From assembly GCF_000758165.1 (NCBI RefSeq), contig NZ_JNUP01000065.1, positions 85,359-149,358 of the forward strand: DNA of 64,000 nt, given 5' to 3'. Every line of letters starts with the position of its first letter. Within the stretch, counting starts at the first letter, position 1. A program made the position numbers and the translations under genes. This stretch comes from Spirochaeta lutea. GTDB taxonomy: Bacteria > Spirochaetota > Spirochaetia > DSM-27196 > Salinispiraceae. The notes below the pieces were generated by a model. That model had not been told where the DNA came from and ran no database searches. It worked only from the letters and a program-made list of their open reading frames with translations. Below are positions 44,301-52,338 of this stretch, one piece after another.

Positions 44301-45170
44301 CGTCGGTGGCAAACAAACCCGGCAGTGCGGACCACCACGGATATTCAGCAGAGTCTACGAAGCTCCTTCCCCGGGGATGACGCCGAGGATCTCCGGGACA
44401 CCATTCTATCGCCCTGGGCCGAAGCGTCCCCCGTCCAGTCGAGCAGCCTTGGGGCCGGTAACACCAAGGATCGCCGGGAGGAACAGCAGTCCTGGGAGGG
44501 GGCTCAGATTGTAGGCAGTCTCAGCCACTGGTGCATTGAGGTTGGGATACGGACTGTCGTGGATAGTTTGGGACGTCTTGTACATCCGGGAATGTCGGGT
44601 GATTCCTTCATTGAGCGGACGGGCTTCACCTACGAACCCCCCGGCGAGCAGGATCTCATCCCCCGGTCCCTTGCCAGGGCATTACAGCAGTCCCGGGATC
44701 CAGAAGCGCTCTGGGAGGAGGGGTTGACCCTGGCTCGGAGATTTTTTGACGGCACCTTCTGGCAGGGGTTGGGACGACGCTCCGGAGTATATCTCTACCC
44801 GGAGCTTCCAGTGCTCTTTGCCGACCCCGGAACCGGTGAGGACCGGTCTACCCGCCGCCGGGAATCTCAAGGCCAATCGACCGACCCCGGGGCCGGCGGG
44901 GTAACCACGGTGAAGGGGTTTGTCCGGGGGATTATAGACTTGGTGGTGGATCTGCCGGATCAGCGGTTGGTGGTGGATTTTAAAACGGACCACCACCTGG
45001 TTCCGGAGCATTACCGGGTTCAGCTTGCCCTGTACTCCCAGGCTGCCCGTAATCTCCGGCTGCCGGGTTATCCGGACCGGGGAGGGAGCCGGGGTCTGCC
45101 CGGGGAGTCGGTCTCCCTGGGTGCCCGGCTCATCTCCCTGCGAAGCGGGGAGGTGTTTCCCCTGGACTGA
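41352..45170 (+). CDS. addA: AddA-type helicase-nuclease subunit
   Basis: A 1272-aa UvrD-family helicase. Walker A is at residues 23-30 (GAGAGKTT), motif II at about 360 (MIDEFQDNN), then DEKQSIYQFRGAD, TNYRSHPQL, MSVHASKGLEFPVV and YVACTRAEHHL. The C-terminus is a nuclease domain with GIIDLVVDL and VVDFKTDHH (near residues 1195-1220). It overlaps addB by 14 bp. A loop of Asp/Ser/Pro repeats (three 12-bp units) lies near residue 515. It provides the 3'-5' motor and one nuclease of AddAB. Confidence 0.93.
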   Translation: MSRFNDDQMAAVQLRRNGVCAAGAGAGKTTVLTERFLTLLAQEGVGVDQILTLTFTRKASQEMYERIYRQLSKRKDEHPAWMKGFLEFERGQISTLDSFCTQIVRSGAPRFGIPSSFTVDEGRLLSLVHQAVQGFLLHNGDDPVMHRWVQAFGVQGVIDQVLQPLGMELTVPGNLVSSVPAAAEEDLQALETQLIGSIDRMAEQAREARKLLEQGYEDLIAQNPAKAKKPPANLLENMDFLGQMEQWEGAVLFRDCLEPDFSWPEVPKPVMRRTGFPESLTAGIKVYREIWDSYKALPGIIRVLVNRGDLIHVSGLLEDLRQEIVAQKRAQGILSFSDLTILSIAILQEDTDLADFYRRRFRYIMIDEFQDNNDLQRRLLFLLAAEPGFSEDRIPRGDEIRQDVLFFVGDEKQSIYQFRGADVRVFKQLKEELAGGQIMLGTNYRSHPQLIRYFNTLFSRVFSHHPMMDPAYQAFEAEFRPIQSRPDTDQAPPGLLEFWLQPDYRSFPGPGRDSSDDPSDDPSDGSDGSAEPLSPGETEALAVARRITRLIQEKTPVWDRDLQTLRPVRYEDIGILYKSGSRQMDLERMLRYHGIPYRLKQVRSLFLDALAHDFYAMLQLVVYPTDTEAWAGASRSPFLNLSYQGLDELLEWVRAQKHIRPRQLLSQDTQHAAIPEFSQPADRHNWQSFQALYASLLEAADLKEPGTLGDILWIQGGYKGLVCSSPGNQVFLEHFDFFRAYLQAQADRPLAIILKDIRSNLGRFEKIDELPVLLPQARGVSIMSVHASKGLEFPVVILTNTGGGSMSDRAASQAGIVTRDGENRPRLLLNGGFTQGQAERNPHIEALARQKTFQDAAELRRLFYVACTRAEHHLFIFGTHNSQNKAGLTQEEYWSDQNNQNPRQPKTFLALLSWAYFARDEWPWKRQDTETPLEDLIPQQYRFSDGLVFHRIDQVTREQWQRYRRDLSAFVSQGDSNALASRIRRWQTNPAVRTTTDIQQSLRSSFPGDDAEDLRDTILSPWAEASPVQSSSLGAGNTKDRREEQQSWEGAQIVGSLSHWCIEVGIRTVVDSLGRLVHPGMSGDSFIERTGFTYEPPGEQDLIPRSLARALQQSRDPEALWEEGLTLARRFFDGTFWQGLGRRSGVYLYPELPVLFADPGTGEDRSTRRRESQGQSTDPGAGGVTTVKGFVRGIIDLVVDLPDQRLVVDFKTDHHLVPEHYRVQLALYSQAARNLRLPGYPDRGGSRGLPGESVSLGARLISLRSGEVFPLD
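42891..42926 (+). repeat. Three 12-bp tandem units inside addA
   Basis: Three units like cccagtgacgat encode a D/S/P-rich loop between helicase motifs. Confidence 0.75.
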
Positions 45171-45212
45171 GGTCCGGGGAGGCCGGATCTTGTTCTTCCG
45201 GGGGATCGGTTC

Positions 45213-46223
45213 TTAGAACACCAGGAGATTGCCCCCGTAGGTTAGCCCGGAGCCGAATCCTATGGTCAGGACTGTTTGGCCGCGCGTTAGAATCCCTTTA
45301 GAAATCATCTCGTCCAGAGCAATGGGAATGCTGGCGGCGCTGGTATTGGCGAAGCGGTCCATGTTCATGAAGAACTTTTCCTCCGGCCAGCCGGTGCGCT
45401 TACAGCTGGCTTCTATAATCCGGCGGTTTGCCTGGTGGGGGACTACGTGATCGATCTGGTCGAAGGTCAGGCCGTTAATCTCCAGGAGTTCTTTGATGGT
45501 GTCGATGATCGCCTGGACTGCAAAAATGTAGACCTGCCGCCCATTCATGGAAAGGTACAGCTCCTCTTCCGGGGTTTCGCCGGGCACGAAGGCCTTGCGG
45601 GTGCCCCCTGCCTTGCGGAGGAGATGCTCCACCCCGCTTCCCCGGGATCCCAGAACCGACCGCATGATCCGGGAGCTCGAGCCCTCGGGGCTGGGGCTGA
45701 CCAGGGCGGCGCCTGCCCCGTCGCCGAAGAGTACGCAGGTGGACCGGTCCTTCCAGTTTACGATTTTACTGTACACCTCCGCGCCGATTACCAGGACGTT
45801 CCGAGCCGATCCTGATTCGACGTAATTCCGGGCGGTTTCCAAGGCATAAATGAATCCTGAGCAGGCGGCAACCATGTCCACCGCTCCGGCCTTTTCTATC
45901 CCAAGGCGGTCCTGAACAACGCAGGCCGTGGAGGGTAGGCCGATATAGTCGGGGGTCGAGGTTGCTAATAGGATCAGGTCTATGTCCTGGGGGTCGATGG
46001 CTTGACCGTCCGGGGATAACAGTGTTCCGCGTTCCAGAGCCGCCCGGGCCGCGTGGACGCCCAGATCGCTGGCGGCTTGTTCGGGCTCTGCAATTCGCCG
46101 TTCTCTGATGCCCGTGTGGCTGAAAATCCACTCATCCGAGGTGTCTACCACCTTGGCGAGGTCGTTGTTCGTCATTATCCGCCGGGGCAGATATGCGCCT
46201 AAACTTCTAATATAGGCATTCAC
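45213..46223 (-). CDS. fabH: 3-oxoacyl-ACP synthase III
   Basis: A 336-aa ketoacyl synthase III that starts fatty acid synthesis by condensing acetyl-CoA with malonyl-ACP. The triad is present: Cys in VAACSGFIYA (near 113), His in VVPHQANRRII (near 252) and the Asn of the C-terminal region. The C-terminus GFGSGLTYGGNLLVF is typical. It has a good aaggag site and lies 19 bp downstream of the ChaN/EreA-like gene. Confidence 0.96.
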   Translation of the reverse strand: MNAYIRSLGAYLPRRIMTNNDLAKVVDTSDEWIFSHTGIRERRIAEPEQAASDLGVHAARAALERGTLLSPDGQAIDPQDIDLILLATSTPDYIGLPSTACVVQDRLGIEKAGAVDMVAACSGFIYALETARNYVESGSARNVLVIGAEVYSKIVNWKDRSTCVLFGDGAGAALVSPSPEGSSSRIMRSVLGSRGSGVEHLLRKAGGTRKAFVPGETPEEELYLSMNGRQVYIFAVQAIIDTIKELLEINGLTFDQIDHVVPHQANRRIIEASCKRTGWPEEKFFMNMDRFANTSAASIPIALDEMISKGILTRGQTVLTIGFGSGLTYGGNLLVF

Positions 46224-46242
46224 TGTATGCTCCTTACCGTGC

Positions 46243-47508
46243 TTACTTCATGTCGGAGAGAATATTACTCCGGTTTTCCGCGTATTTCCGAATGAAGGTC
46301 TGGAAATCCTCTATGCGGATATCGCTGCTTATTGGACCGGGGAAGGTTTCTTTTGCTTGGTCAAAATTTTCTGCTGTAACGAAATGAGGAATCGGTGTTG
46401 CACCATGAAGGCGGTTTAGCCTCTGCAGGATGATGAACGCATCGGCCATATCTCCAAAGTACAGGGTTCCCTGTTCGTCTTCTCCGAAGCCGTACGCATA
46501 AATTGTATCGGTTATTTCTACCTCTGCAAAGGCGGTGCCCGAAACCGGTACGGCAACTGGCAGGTCAGGTATGGTGGCATCGGATAGAAGAATGTCCAAG
46601 GCCGCATCAACGGTGCCTTCGGCGGGATATTGACTGCGATTCTGGGTGTTGTTGGTGGGCCAGGGTGAATGGAAGGTTATATGCGCCACATCTCGGTATC
46701 CCCGGCGGTGGAGAATCCGGGCAAACTGGTACTGGTCAGGGTACCCAAGACCCTCCATCTGTTCGGTGTACATCCTCAGATCAACCTCCGGCATGGCCTG
46801 TTCCCGGGTGGTGTACGCCAAAACCGTTGAATCCGGATGATCTTCCAGGTACCCTGTCAGGGTGTCGGCCATAGCCAGGTCGGGTATGCCCGGTTCTAGG
46901 ATCGTTCTGACCTTGGCTGGATCCTTCATGTCATCTTCGGAGGAAATTTCTGAGTAGTTCTGGCGGATGTTCAAGCCCAGGATCCGGAAGGATTGGGCCC
47001 TGGCGCTCTCCCTCTGGCGTACTACCCAGCCTGCTTTAAGAACCTCCAGGTATTCTTGGTATCCCCAGAGGGGCAGCCGGTTAAAAAGAAGCTCCTTGGC
47101 CTTCTCCTGGTCAAACTCCGGAGCGGATAGCAGGGCATCGATGGCGTCTTGATCCTCGGCGAGGAGAAAATACACACCCAAGACATCGGCTCCACCCTGA
47201 TCCACCGCCTGGGGTAGGGTCTGGGCAAGGAAAAGAGGTTCCTCTTTCAGGCCGCCGAGTTCGCTGAGGTAGACTACATCATGGGTTTGCAATGCATCTA
47301 TGAGGAAGTCCTGGGCGTTTTCTCCCCTGGTCCGGATTACCCGGGCATACTCCTGGGCGTTCTCAGGCTTCACCCCTGGTCGGAATACGCTGGGAGGGGT
47401 GAACCATCCGAAGGGATCAATAAAGACCAGGGCGGCAAAGATGATGAGTCCGATGACCGTCAGCCGATATTTGCTATTGCTCTTGGGTTGTGTCGGAGTT
47501 TTTTCCAT
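46243..47508 (-). CDS. Membrane-anchored protein, possibly EreA/ChaN-like
   Basis: A 421-aa protein with one N-terminal membrane segment (about residues 15-34) and a large exported part. The stretch DALQTHDVVYLSELGGLKEEPLFL resembles the start of the EreA/ChaN-like (Tiki) superfamily fold, where a glutamate follows a hydrophobic strand. A later IPDLPVAVPVSGTAF region resembles the second strand. The match is weak and catalytic residues cannot be assigned. The start at 47508 lies 7 nt after a TATAGT box that is inside a 17-bp palindrome. It is upstream of fabH on one transcript. Confidence 0.5.
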   Translation of the reverse strand: MEKTPTQPKSNSKYRLTVIGLIIFAALVFIDPFGWFTPPSVFRPGVKPENAQEYARVIRTRGENAQDFLIDALQTHDVVYLSELGGLKEEPLFLAQTLPQAVDQGGADVLGVYFLLAEDQDAIDALLSAPEFDQEKAKELLFNRLPLWGYQEYLEVLKAGWVVRQRESARAQSFRILGLNIRQNYSEISSEDDMKDPAKVRTILEPGIPDLAMADTLTGYLEDHPDSTVLAYTTREQAMPEVDLRMYTEQMEGLGYPDQYQFARILHRRGYRDVAHITFHSPWPTNNTQNRSQYPAEGTVDAALDILLSDATIPDLPVAVPVSGTAFAEVEITDTIYAYGFGEDEQGTLYFGDMADAFIILQRLNRLHGATPIPHFVTAENFDQAKETFPGPISSDIRIEDFQTFIRKYAENRSNILSDMK

Positions 47509-47510
47509 GG

Positions 47511-47527
47511 CCAGTACTATATACTGG
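47511..47527 (-). promoter_or_regulatory. Palindrome over the -10 box of the ChaN/EreA-like gene
   Basis: The 17-bp inverted repeat ccagta-ctata-tactgg contains TATAGT (minus strand, 47516-47521), which ends 7 nt before the ATG. It could be an operator for the fabH unit. Confidence 0.4.
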
Positions 47528-47551
47528 TTGTGGGGCTTGAATCCACCCGGA

Positions 47552-47566
47552 AATAATGTAATTATT
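47552..47566. promoter_or_regulatory. A/T palindrome between divergent fab units
   Basis: aataat-gta-attatt is a perfect inverted repeat in the 200-bp gap between the fabH unit (minus) and fabG (plus). Its place fits a shared operator. Confidence 0.3.
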
Positions 47567-47628
47567 GAATCAAATTCAGGAATACGCCTTCCCACGGGAC
47601 AATCTTAGGGTGTATGGTCTGAAGGGTA

Positions 47629-47680
47629 AAAAAAAGCAGCTTGGTATGAAAATGTTTTTTTCTCCCAGCTGCCAAAGTTA
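47629..47680 (-). other. Hairpin with T-run upstream of fabG
   Basis: gcagcttgg (47637-47645) can pair with the later cccagctgc. On the minus strand eight T follow. It looks like a minus-strand terminator with no obvious gene to end, since only the fabG 5' region lies before it. It might block antisense read-through from the fab region. Confidence 0.35.
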
Positions 47681-47710
47681 CCGTAAAATCTCCACCAAGA
47701 GGAGCTTACC

Positions 47711-48454
47711 ATGATGTTACAAGGAAAAACCGCGGTTGTTACCGGGGGATCACGGGGTATCGGACGAGAAATCGTCCTGTCGTTTTTGCACCAGGGCGCA
47801 AGTATTTACTACTTGGACCTCCAGGAGGGGGAATACCTCGGGGAGTACCAGAAGCTTGCCCAGGAGCACGGTGCCCAGGCCTTCTTCAAAGAGGCCAATG
47901 TTGCCGATGAAGAGCGGGTAAACCAGGTGTTTGATGAGATAGCCAAAGAGGCCGGCAGCATCGATATTCTGGTGAATAACGCCGGTATTACCCGGGACAC
48001 CCTGATATTCCGGATGAAAACCGAAGACTGGAAGTCGGTACTGGATGTGAATCTGTCCAGCGCCTTTTACTGCAGCCGGGCGGTGAGCCGTCAGATGATC
48101 AAACAGCGGGGCGGTTCGATTATTAATGTGGCTTCCATCGTCGGGGTGATTGGAAACGCCGGTCAAACCAATTACTCGGCATCCAAGGCAGGCCTCATCG
48201 GTCTGACCAAGAGTCTTGCCCGGGAGGTTGCAAGCCGGGGTGTACGGGTGAATGCCGTTGCTCCCGGATTTATCGTTACGCCCATGACGGATAAGCTGAA
48301 CGAAGAGCAAAAAGGGGCGCTGTATTCCCAGATTCCCCTGGGAAGGTTGGGAGATCCCGAAGAGGTCGCGAAGGTGATTCTCTTTCTCGCCTCCGACCTG
48401 TCCAGCTATGTAACCGGTGAGGTGCTAAAGATTACCGGCGGATTGGGAATGTAA
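47711..48454 (+). CDS. fabG: 3-oxoacyl-ACP reductase
   Basis: A 247-aa short-chain dehydrogenase: NADPH motif TGGSRGIG (residues 12-19), NNAG near 91, and the catalytic Ser-Tyr-Lys (ASIVGVIGNAGQTNYSASK). It reduces 3-oxoacyl-ACP in fatty acid elongation. The length is typical. The start is ATG 47711 or the adjacent ATG 47714, after aagaggag. A hairpin separates it from fabF. No acpP gene lies next to it, unlike many bacterial fab clusters. Confidence 0.95.
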   Translation: MMLQGKTAVVTGGSRGIGREIVLSFLHQGASIYYLDLQEGEYLGEYQKLAQEHGAQAFFKEANVADEERVNQVFDEIAKEAGSIDILVNNAGITRDTLIFRMKTEDWKSVLDVNLSSAFYCSRAVSRQMIKQRGGSIINVASIVGVIGNAGQTNYSASKAGLIGLTKSLAREVASRGVRVNAVAPGFIVTPMTDKLNEEQKGALYSQIPLGRLGDPEEVAKVILFLASDLSSYVTGEVLKITGGLGM

Positions 48455-48470
48455 TAGCTACGAGGCCATT

Positions 48471-48509
48471 CCGGTCCGGAGGGAACTGCCAAGAACCCTC
48501 CCGGACCGG
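48471..48509 (+). terminator. Hairpin with T-run between fabG and fabF
   Basis: A stem of about 13 bp (ccggtccggaggg with ccctcccggaccgg, one bulge) is followed by ggtggtattttttatt. It is likely a partial terminator tuning fabF below fabG. Confidence 0.65.
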
Positions 48510-48541
48510 GGTGGTATTTTTTATTGCTGTGGAGGCACTGT

Positions 48542-49786
48542 ATGGCACGACGGGTTGTTATCACCGGCATGGGCACGGTGAATCCCCTGGCTCATAACAC
48601 CGATGATTTCTGGCAGGCAATTAAGGCCGGGAAGAGCGGTATTGGGCCCATTACGAAGTTTGACACCACCAATCACGCCACGAAAATTGCTGGGGAGATC
48701 AAGAATTTTGATGTGCGAAACTATCTTGATCGGACCGAGGCCCGGAAGATGGAGGCCTTTTCCCATTATGCAGTGGTTAGCGCCCTGGAAGCCTGGCGGG
48801 ATTCGGGATTAACCGACGGGGATGTGGATCCTATTAAGGTTGGAGTGATTCTCGGTGTCGGTTTCGGGGGATTTGAAACCCTGGAAAGCGCCTACAAGAG
48901 CCTGATGGATAAGGGACCCGGCCGGGTTCCTCCTATGACGATTCCGAAACTGATTTCGAATATCGGACCCGGGAATATCGCCATAACCTTAAACGCCCAA
49001 GGCCCCAGTTACTCCCTTGCTACCGCCTGTGCGTCGGGTACGGATGCCATAGGACATAGTCTTCGGTCCATACAAGACGGGGTTACCGATGTGGTAATTA
49101 CCGGCGGGGTAGAGGCCGTCATCACGACACTGGGGATTGCATCCTTCAATGTCATTCATGCCCTGTCTACCCGGTACAATGATACCCCGGAAAAGGCCAG
49201 CAGACCCTTTGATAAGGATCGTGACGGGTTTGTCATGGGAGAAGGATCCGGCATTTTGATTCTGGAGGAGCTGGAACATGCCAGGGCACGGGGTGCTAGA
49301 ATCTACGCCGAGGTTGTGGGTGTGGGGGCTACCACGGATGCGAACCACCTGACTGCACCCCATCCCGAGGGTAGGGGGGCGATTCAGGCTATGCAGATGG
49401 CGCTGAACACAGCAGGGGTCTCGCCCCAACAGGTGGATTATATCAATGCCCACGGAACATCGACGCCCATCAACGATCCGGTGGAGACCAAGGCAATAAA
49501 GGCGGTCTTTCAGGACCACGCCTACTCCCTGAAGGTGAGTTCAACCAAATCCATGACCGGCCATTGCATCGGGGCTGCAGGGGCCATCGAGGCCATCATT
49601 TGTGCGAAGTCCATTGAGGATCAGTTTTTCCCGCCCACCATCAACCTGGATAATCCCGATCCGGACTGCGATTTAGACTACGTCCCTCACCGGGGATACC
49701 ACGGGCCCATCGAATATGCTATGTCCAACAGTTTGGGCTTCGGCGGACATAACGGTGTACTGTTATTGAGGAAGTTCCGGGATTAA
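48542..49786 (+). CDS. fabF: 3-oxoacyl-ACP synthase II
   Basis: A 414-aa ketoacyl synthase II, elongating acyl-ACP with malonyl-ACP. Catalytic residues are Cys (ATACASGTDAIGHS, near 165), His (YINAHGTSTPIND, near 305) and His (SMTGHCIGAAG, near 342). The C-terminal SNSLGFGGHNGVLL is typical. ATG 48542 follows a ggagg site; six in-frame codons upstream are not used. Confidence 0.96.
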   Translation: MARRVVITGMGTVNPLAHNTDDFWQAIKAGKSGIGPITKFDTTNHATKIAGEIKNFDVRNYLDRTEARKMEAFSHYAVVSALEAWRDSGLTDGDVDPIKVGVILGVGFGGFETLESAYKSLMDKGPGRVPPMTIPKLISNIGPGNIAITLNAQGPSYSLATACASGTDAIGHSLRSIQDGVTDVVITGGVEAVITTLGIASFNVIHALSTRYNDTPEKASRPFDKDRDGFVMGEGSGILILEELEHARARGARIYAEVVGVGATTDANHLTAPHPEGRGAIQAMQMALNTAGVSPQQVDYINAHGTSTPINDPVETKAIKAVFQDHAYSLKVSSTKSMTGHCIGAAGAIEAIICAKSIEDQFFPPTINLDNPDPDCDLDYVPHRGYHGPIEYAMSNSLGFGGHNGVLLLRKFRD

Positions 49787-50054
49787 GAACCATGCGAGCT
49801 TTTACGCACGAGGGAGGGAGTTCGGCTGCTGTCAGGATGTTCTGGGGGCGGCCGGATAGTATGTGCGAAGTACCCTGTAGGGTGCACCGGGCATGGTGGG
49901 ACTGTGGAACAGCAAGCCCGGGGTGAAGGCCGTGTCCATGGCACTTGCAATAGACTTATGCAATTGGCCCTTAGAATCACCGTAAAAACCTAGGCAGGTC
50001 ATCCGGCAGCCTAGGCTTTTTTTTATTATACTAGTCAGCATCGGAGGTGGCAGA
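49787..50054 (+). other. fabF 3' region with hairpins
   Basis: About 200 bp lie between the fabF stop and its terminator. They contain caccgggc (49885-49892) able to pair with gcccggggtg (49916-49925), and a small taccc/gggta hairpin near 49871. No ORF looks real. Confidence 0.4.
49989..50024 (+). terminator. fabF terminator
   Basis: A 7-bp stem (cctaggc with gcctagg) with an internal loop, then eight T. Confidence 0.8.
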
Positions 50055-51362
50055 ATGAAGCGATCCATTATTACCCTGGTTCTTGCCGGTTTGCTAGTCT
50101 TGGCGGCTGCGTCGCTGTTCTTGGATAGCCAGGGGAATTTTTCCCTGCTCTATGAAGGGAAACGGCTCATGGGACTTTTTGCCATGGTGCTACTCACCTT
50201 CCAGGTGTTTCTGGCCTCCCGACTGCCGCTTCTGGAGCGAGGATTCGGTCAGGATCGGCTGCTTGGCTACCATCGGCTGGTGGGAATCGGGGTACTGGTT
50301 ACCGCCCTCATTCACGGCGTTTTTGATATTATCTTCCAGCTGAGCGTCTACGGAAGTTTAATGCTCTATTTTCCCGGCGATCTTCCTAAGTTACTGGGAA
50401 GTTTCACCCTGGTGCTGTTGCTCTTGGTAGCCATTCCGGCACTTCTGCGGGGTTCCATTGCGATTTCCTATGATTCGTGGCGGAGAATTCACCGGATCGG
50501 TTTTTTCTTGGTGCCCCTGATGCTCATTCATAGTTTGGTACTTGGGACAACCATTCGGTACCAGCCTCTGGCTCTGGCCCTCTGGATCGGTTGCGCTGGC
50601 TTGTACGGGGTTTCTCTCGGATATCGGTTGGTTATCCAGATTCGGAAAAACCGCGATCCCTACCTGGTGGAATCTGTTCACCGGGAGACCCACGATGTAG
50701 TGAGTATCCGTGCGGCAGGCAAGCGCAAGGACTTCCTCCCCGGGCAATTTATGCTGGTTCAGATTAAAAAGGCCGGCAAAAAGAGCCCGGTTCACCCTTT
50801 TACTATCAGTGCCCCTCCATCTTCTGAGGAGCTGCGTTTTTCAGTGAAGGCTATCGGTGATTTCTCCGGAGAGGATATTCCCGATCTCACTGTTGGTGAT
50901 GAGCTGGTTCTCGAGGGGCCCTACGGCTGGTTCAGCCATGTGAGGTTTCCCTTGTCCGCCCCGCTGCTGTTCATTGCCGGGGGAATCGGTATTACACCCT
51001 TTCTGAGTATGCTGGCTTTCTTGGCTGAGCATGATCCTGATCGCCGTGTCATGCTGGTGTGGGGAAACAAAGAACCGAAGGATGCGGGGTTCCAGGATGA
51101 GTTAGTGCGCTATAAATCTTCCATGCGGGCCCTGTCCGTGTTGCATGTATTTTCTCATTCTACAGATAATCATGAGGTCTTGTCCGATCCCTGGGTTTCA
51201 GGTTTTGTGACCACTGAACTTTTAAACACCCGGCTTACCGATTTGGACTCATGGGGTGTAATGCTCTGCGGCCCCCCGGTGATGATGAAGAAACTGGTTC
51301 CTGATCTTTTGGCTGCCGGGGTGGAAAAAAAGAACCTCTTATATGAGCGCTTTGATTTTTAA
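50055..51362 (+). CDS. Ferric-reductase-like transmembrane flavoprotein
   Basis: A 435-aa membrane protein. The N-terminal 200 residues hold about six membrane segments, with histidines suited to haem (LGYHRLVGIGV, TALIHGVFD, WRRIHRIGF, MLIHSLVLG). An FAD-binding domain follows (HPFTISAPPSSEEL) and then an NAD(P) domain (FIAGGIGITPFLSML, MLCGPPVMMKKL). It would pass electrons from NAD(P)H through FAD and haem across the inner membrane to ferric iron or another acceptor. A cggagg site precedes the ATG. A mobile element begins 9 bp after the stop. The DOMON gene downstream may supply a haem partner. Confidence 0.88.
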   Translation: MKRSIITLVLAGLLVLAAASLFLDSQGNFSLLYEGKRLMGLFAMVLLTFQVFLASRLPLLERGFGQDRLLGYHRLVGIGVLVTALIHGVFDIIFQLSVYGSLMLYFPGDLPKLLGSFTLVLLLLVAIPALLRGSIAISYDSWRRIHRIGFFLVPLMLIHSLVLGTTIRYQPLALALWIGCAGLYGVSLGYRLVIQIRKNRDPYLVESVHRETHDVVSIRAAGKRKDFLPGQFMLVQIKKAGKKSPVHPFTISAPPSSEELRFSVKAIGDFSGEDIPDLTVGDELVLEGPYGWFSHVRFPLSAPLLFIAGGIGITPFLSMLAFLAEHDPDRRVMLVWGNKEPKDAGFQDELVRYKSSMRALSVLHVFSHSTDNHEVLSDPWVSGFVTTELLNTRLTDLDSWGVMLCGPPVMMKKLVPDLLAAGVEKKNLLYERFDF

Positions 51363-51765
51363 AAGGATTCCGTAGTGCGCAAAAGGTTGTAAACGACACC
51401 AGATATAGGGGAGCATCCCATAAGTCCACCCATGGGTGGTGTCCCCGGGGTACAATGTTACAACCTTTTGCGCACGATGAAAGGATTCTGATCCGCGAAG
51501 GATTGTGACGGTTCCCCTCCGCGACACCGCATCTGGGACCAAAAGCGCTATCAGTGACCGGGACTGCATGTGACCGGGGCCGACCGCCGCGGAGTGGTAC
51601 CAGAACACAAAGGGTAGTGCTTAATAAAGATTTGGGTTGAACCCCCGGGTAAAGCGTATTATTTTTGTCAGAAATACAAGAAGCCGGTGGAGGAAGATGG
51701 GTGTTGCCATGCCTTAGGCATTGGGGGCGCATGGTTTCTGGCACCGGCGGAACAAGGATGGTGCT
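51363..51765 (+). other. 403-bp gap: mobile element copy 6 and DOMON 5' region
   Basis: The left part is mobile element copy 6. The rest, 51489-51765, holds no convincing ORF. An outer stem gccggtg/caccggc (about 51683-51689 with 51742-51748) encloses atgcc-tta-ggcat (51709-51721) shortly before the DOMON ribosome site. I see no known riboswitch. Confidence 0.5.
51371..51479 (+). mobile_element. 109-bp MITE-like element, copy 6
   Basis: It lies between perfect 9-bp direct repeats aaaggattc (51362-51370 and 51480-51488). The left repeat begins with the last base of the upstream stop codon. Orientation is as in copy 1. The inner palindrome ccaccc-at-gggtgg is intact. Confidence 0.92.
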
Positions 51766-52326
51766 ATGAACCGAAAGGGATTACTGTTTATTCTTACACT
51801 TAGCCTAATACCGGCATCGCTCAGCTTCGGACAGACGGGCCTCGGGGCGGCGGCCTCCCAGGCTGAGATTACCGCCCAGGGTTACGACTATTTCAGCTCC
51901 CAGGGATATAACCTTGGCATTAAGGTTCAGGGGGAAGCTTTACAGGTGTACATGAGCGCCCCGACTACAGGCTGGCTGGCTGTGGGATTTAATCCCTCCC
52001 GGAGGATGAGAGACGCAAACATTACCATAGGGTATGCGAAAGACGGCGAGCTTACGATTCGTGATGATTACGGCATTGCGGATACCATGCATGGTCCTGA
52101 TACCGCCCGGGGGGGCAGTGATGATGTTACCCTCCTGGCAGGGGGTGAGGCCGCCGGACGCACATGGTTCGAGTTTCAGATTCCCCTGGACTCCGGGGAT
52201 TCCATGGACAGGGCCTTGGAACGGGGAAAAACCTACCCGGTTATTTGGGCCTTCGGTCCGAATAACCGAGATGATTTCCGGACGGTTCATGGCCGGCGGG
52301 GTTCATTCAGAATTACTATACCCTAA
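51766..52326 (+). CDS. Exported DOMON-domain protein
   Basis: A 186-aa protein with signal peptide (cleavage near SLSFG-QTG). The mature part is a DOMON fold, with the core GWLAVGFNPSRRMRDANITIGY and a C-terminal histidine (RTVHGRRGSF). In DOMON cytochromes a Met and a His bind haem b; here M in SRRM and H in RTVH are candidates. It would sit in the periplasm as a haem or sugar-binding electron carrier. ATG 51766 follows aaggatgg. It lies between the ferric-reductase-like gene and the DUF3592 gene. Confidence 0.82.
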   Translation: MNRKGLLFILTLSLIPASLSFGQTGLGAAASQAEITAQGYDYFSSQGYNLGIKVQGEALQVYMSAPTTGWLAVGFNPSRRMRDANITIGYAKDGELTIRDDYGIADTMHGPDTARGGSDDVTLLAGGEAAGRTWFEFQIPLDSGDSMDRALERGKTYPVIWAFGPNNRDDFRTVHGRRGSFRITIP

Positions 52327-52338
52327 TAGGAGGTTGTA

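Noticed and set aside
49936-49970. Possible sigma-54 promoter (tggcacttgc)
   Set aside because: The GG and GC elements are only about 5 bp apart instead of 10.
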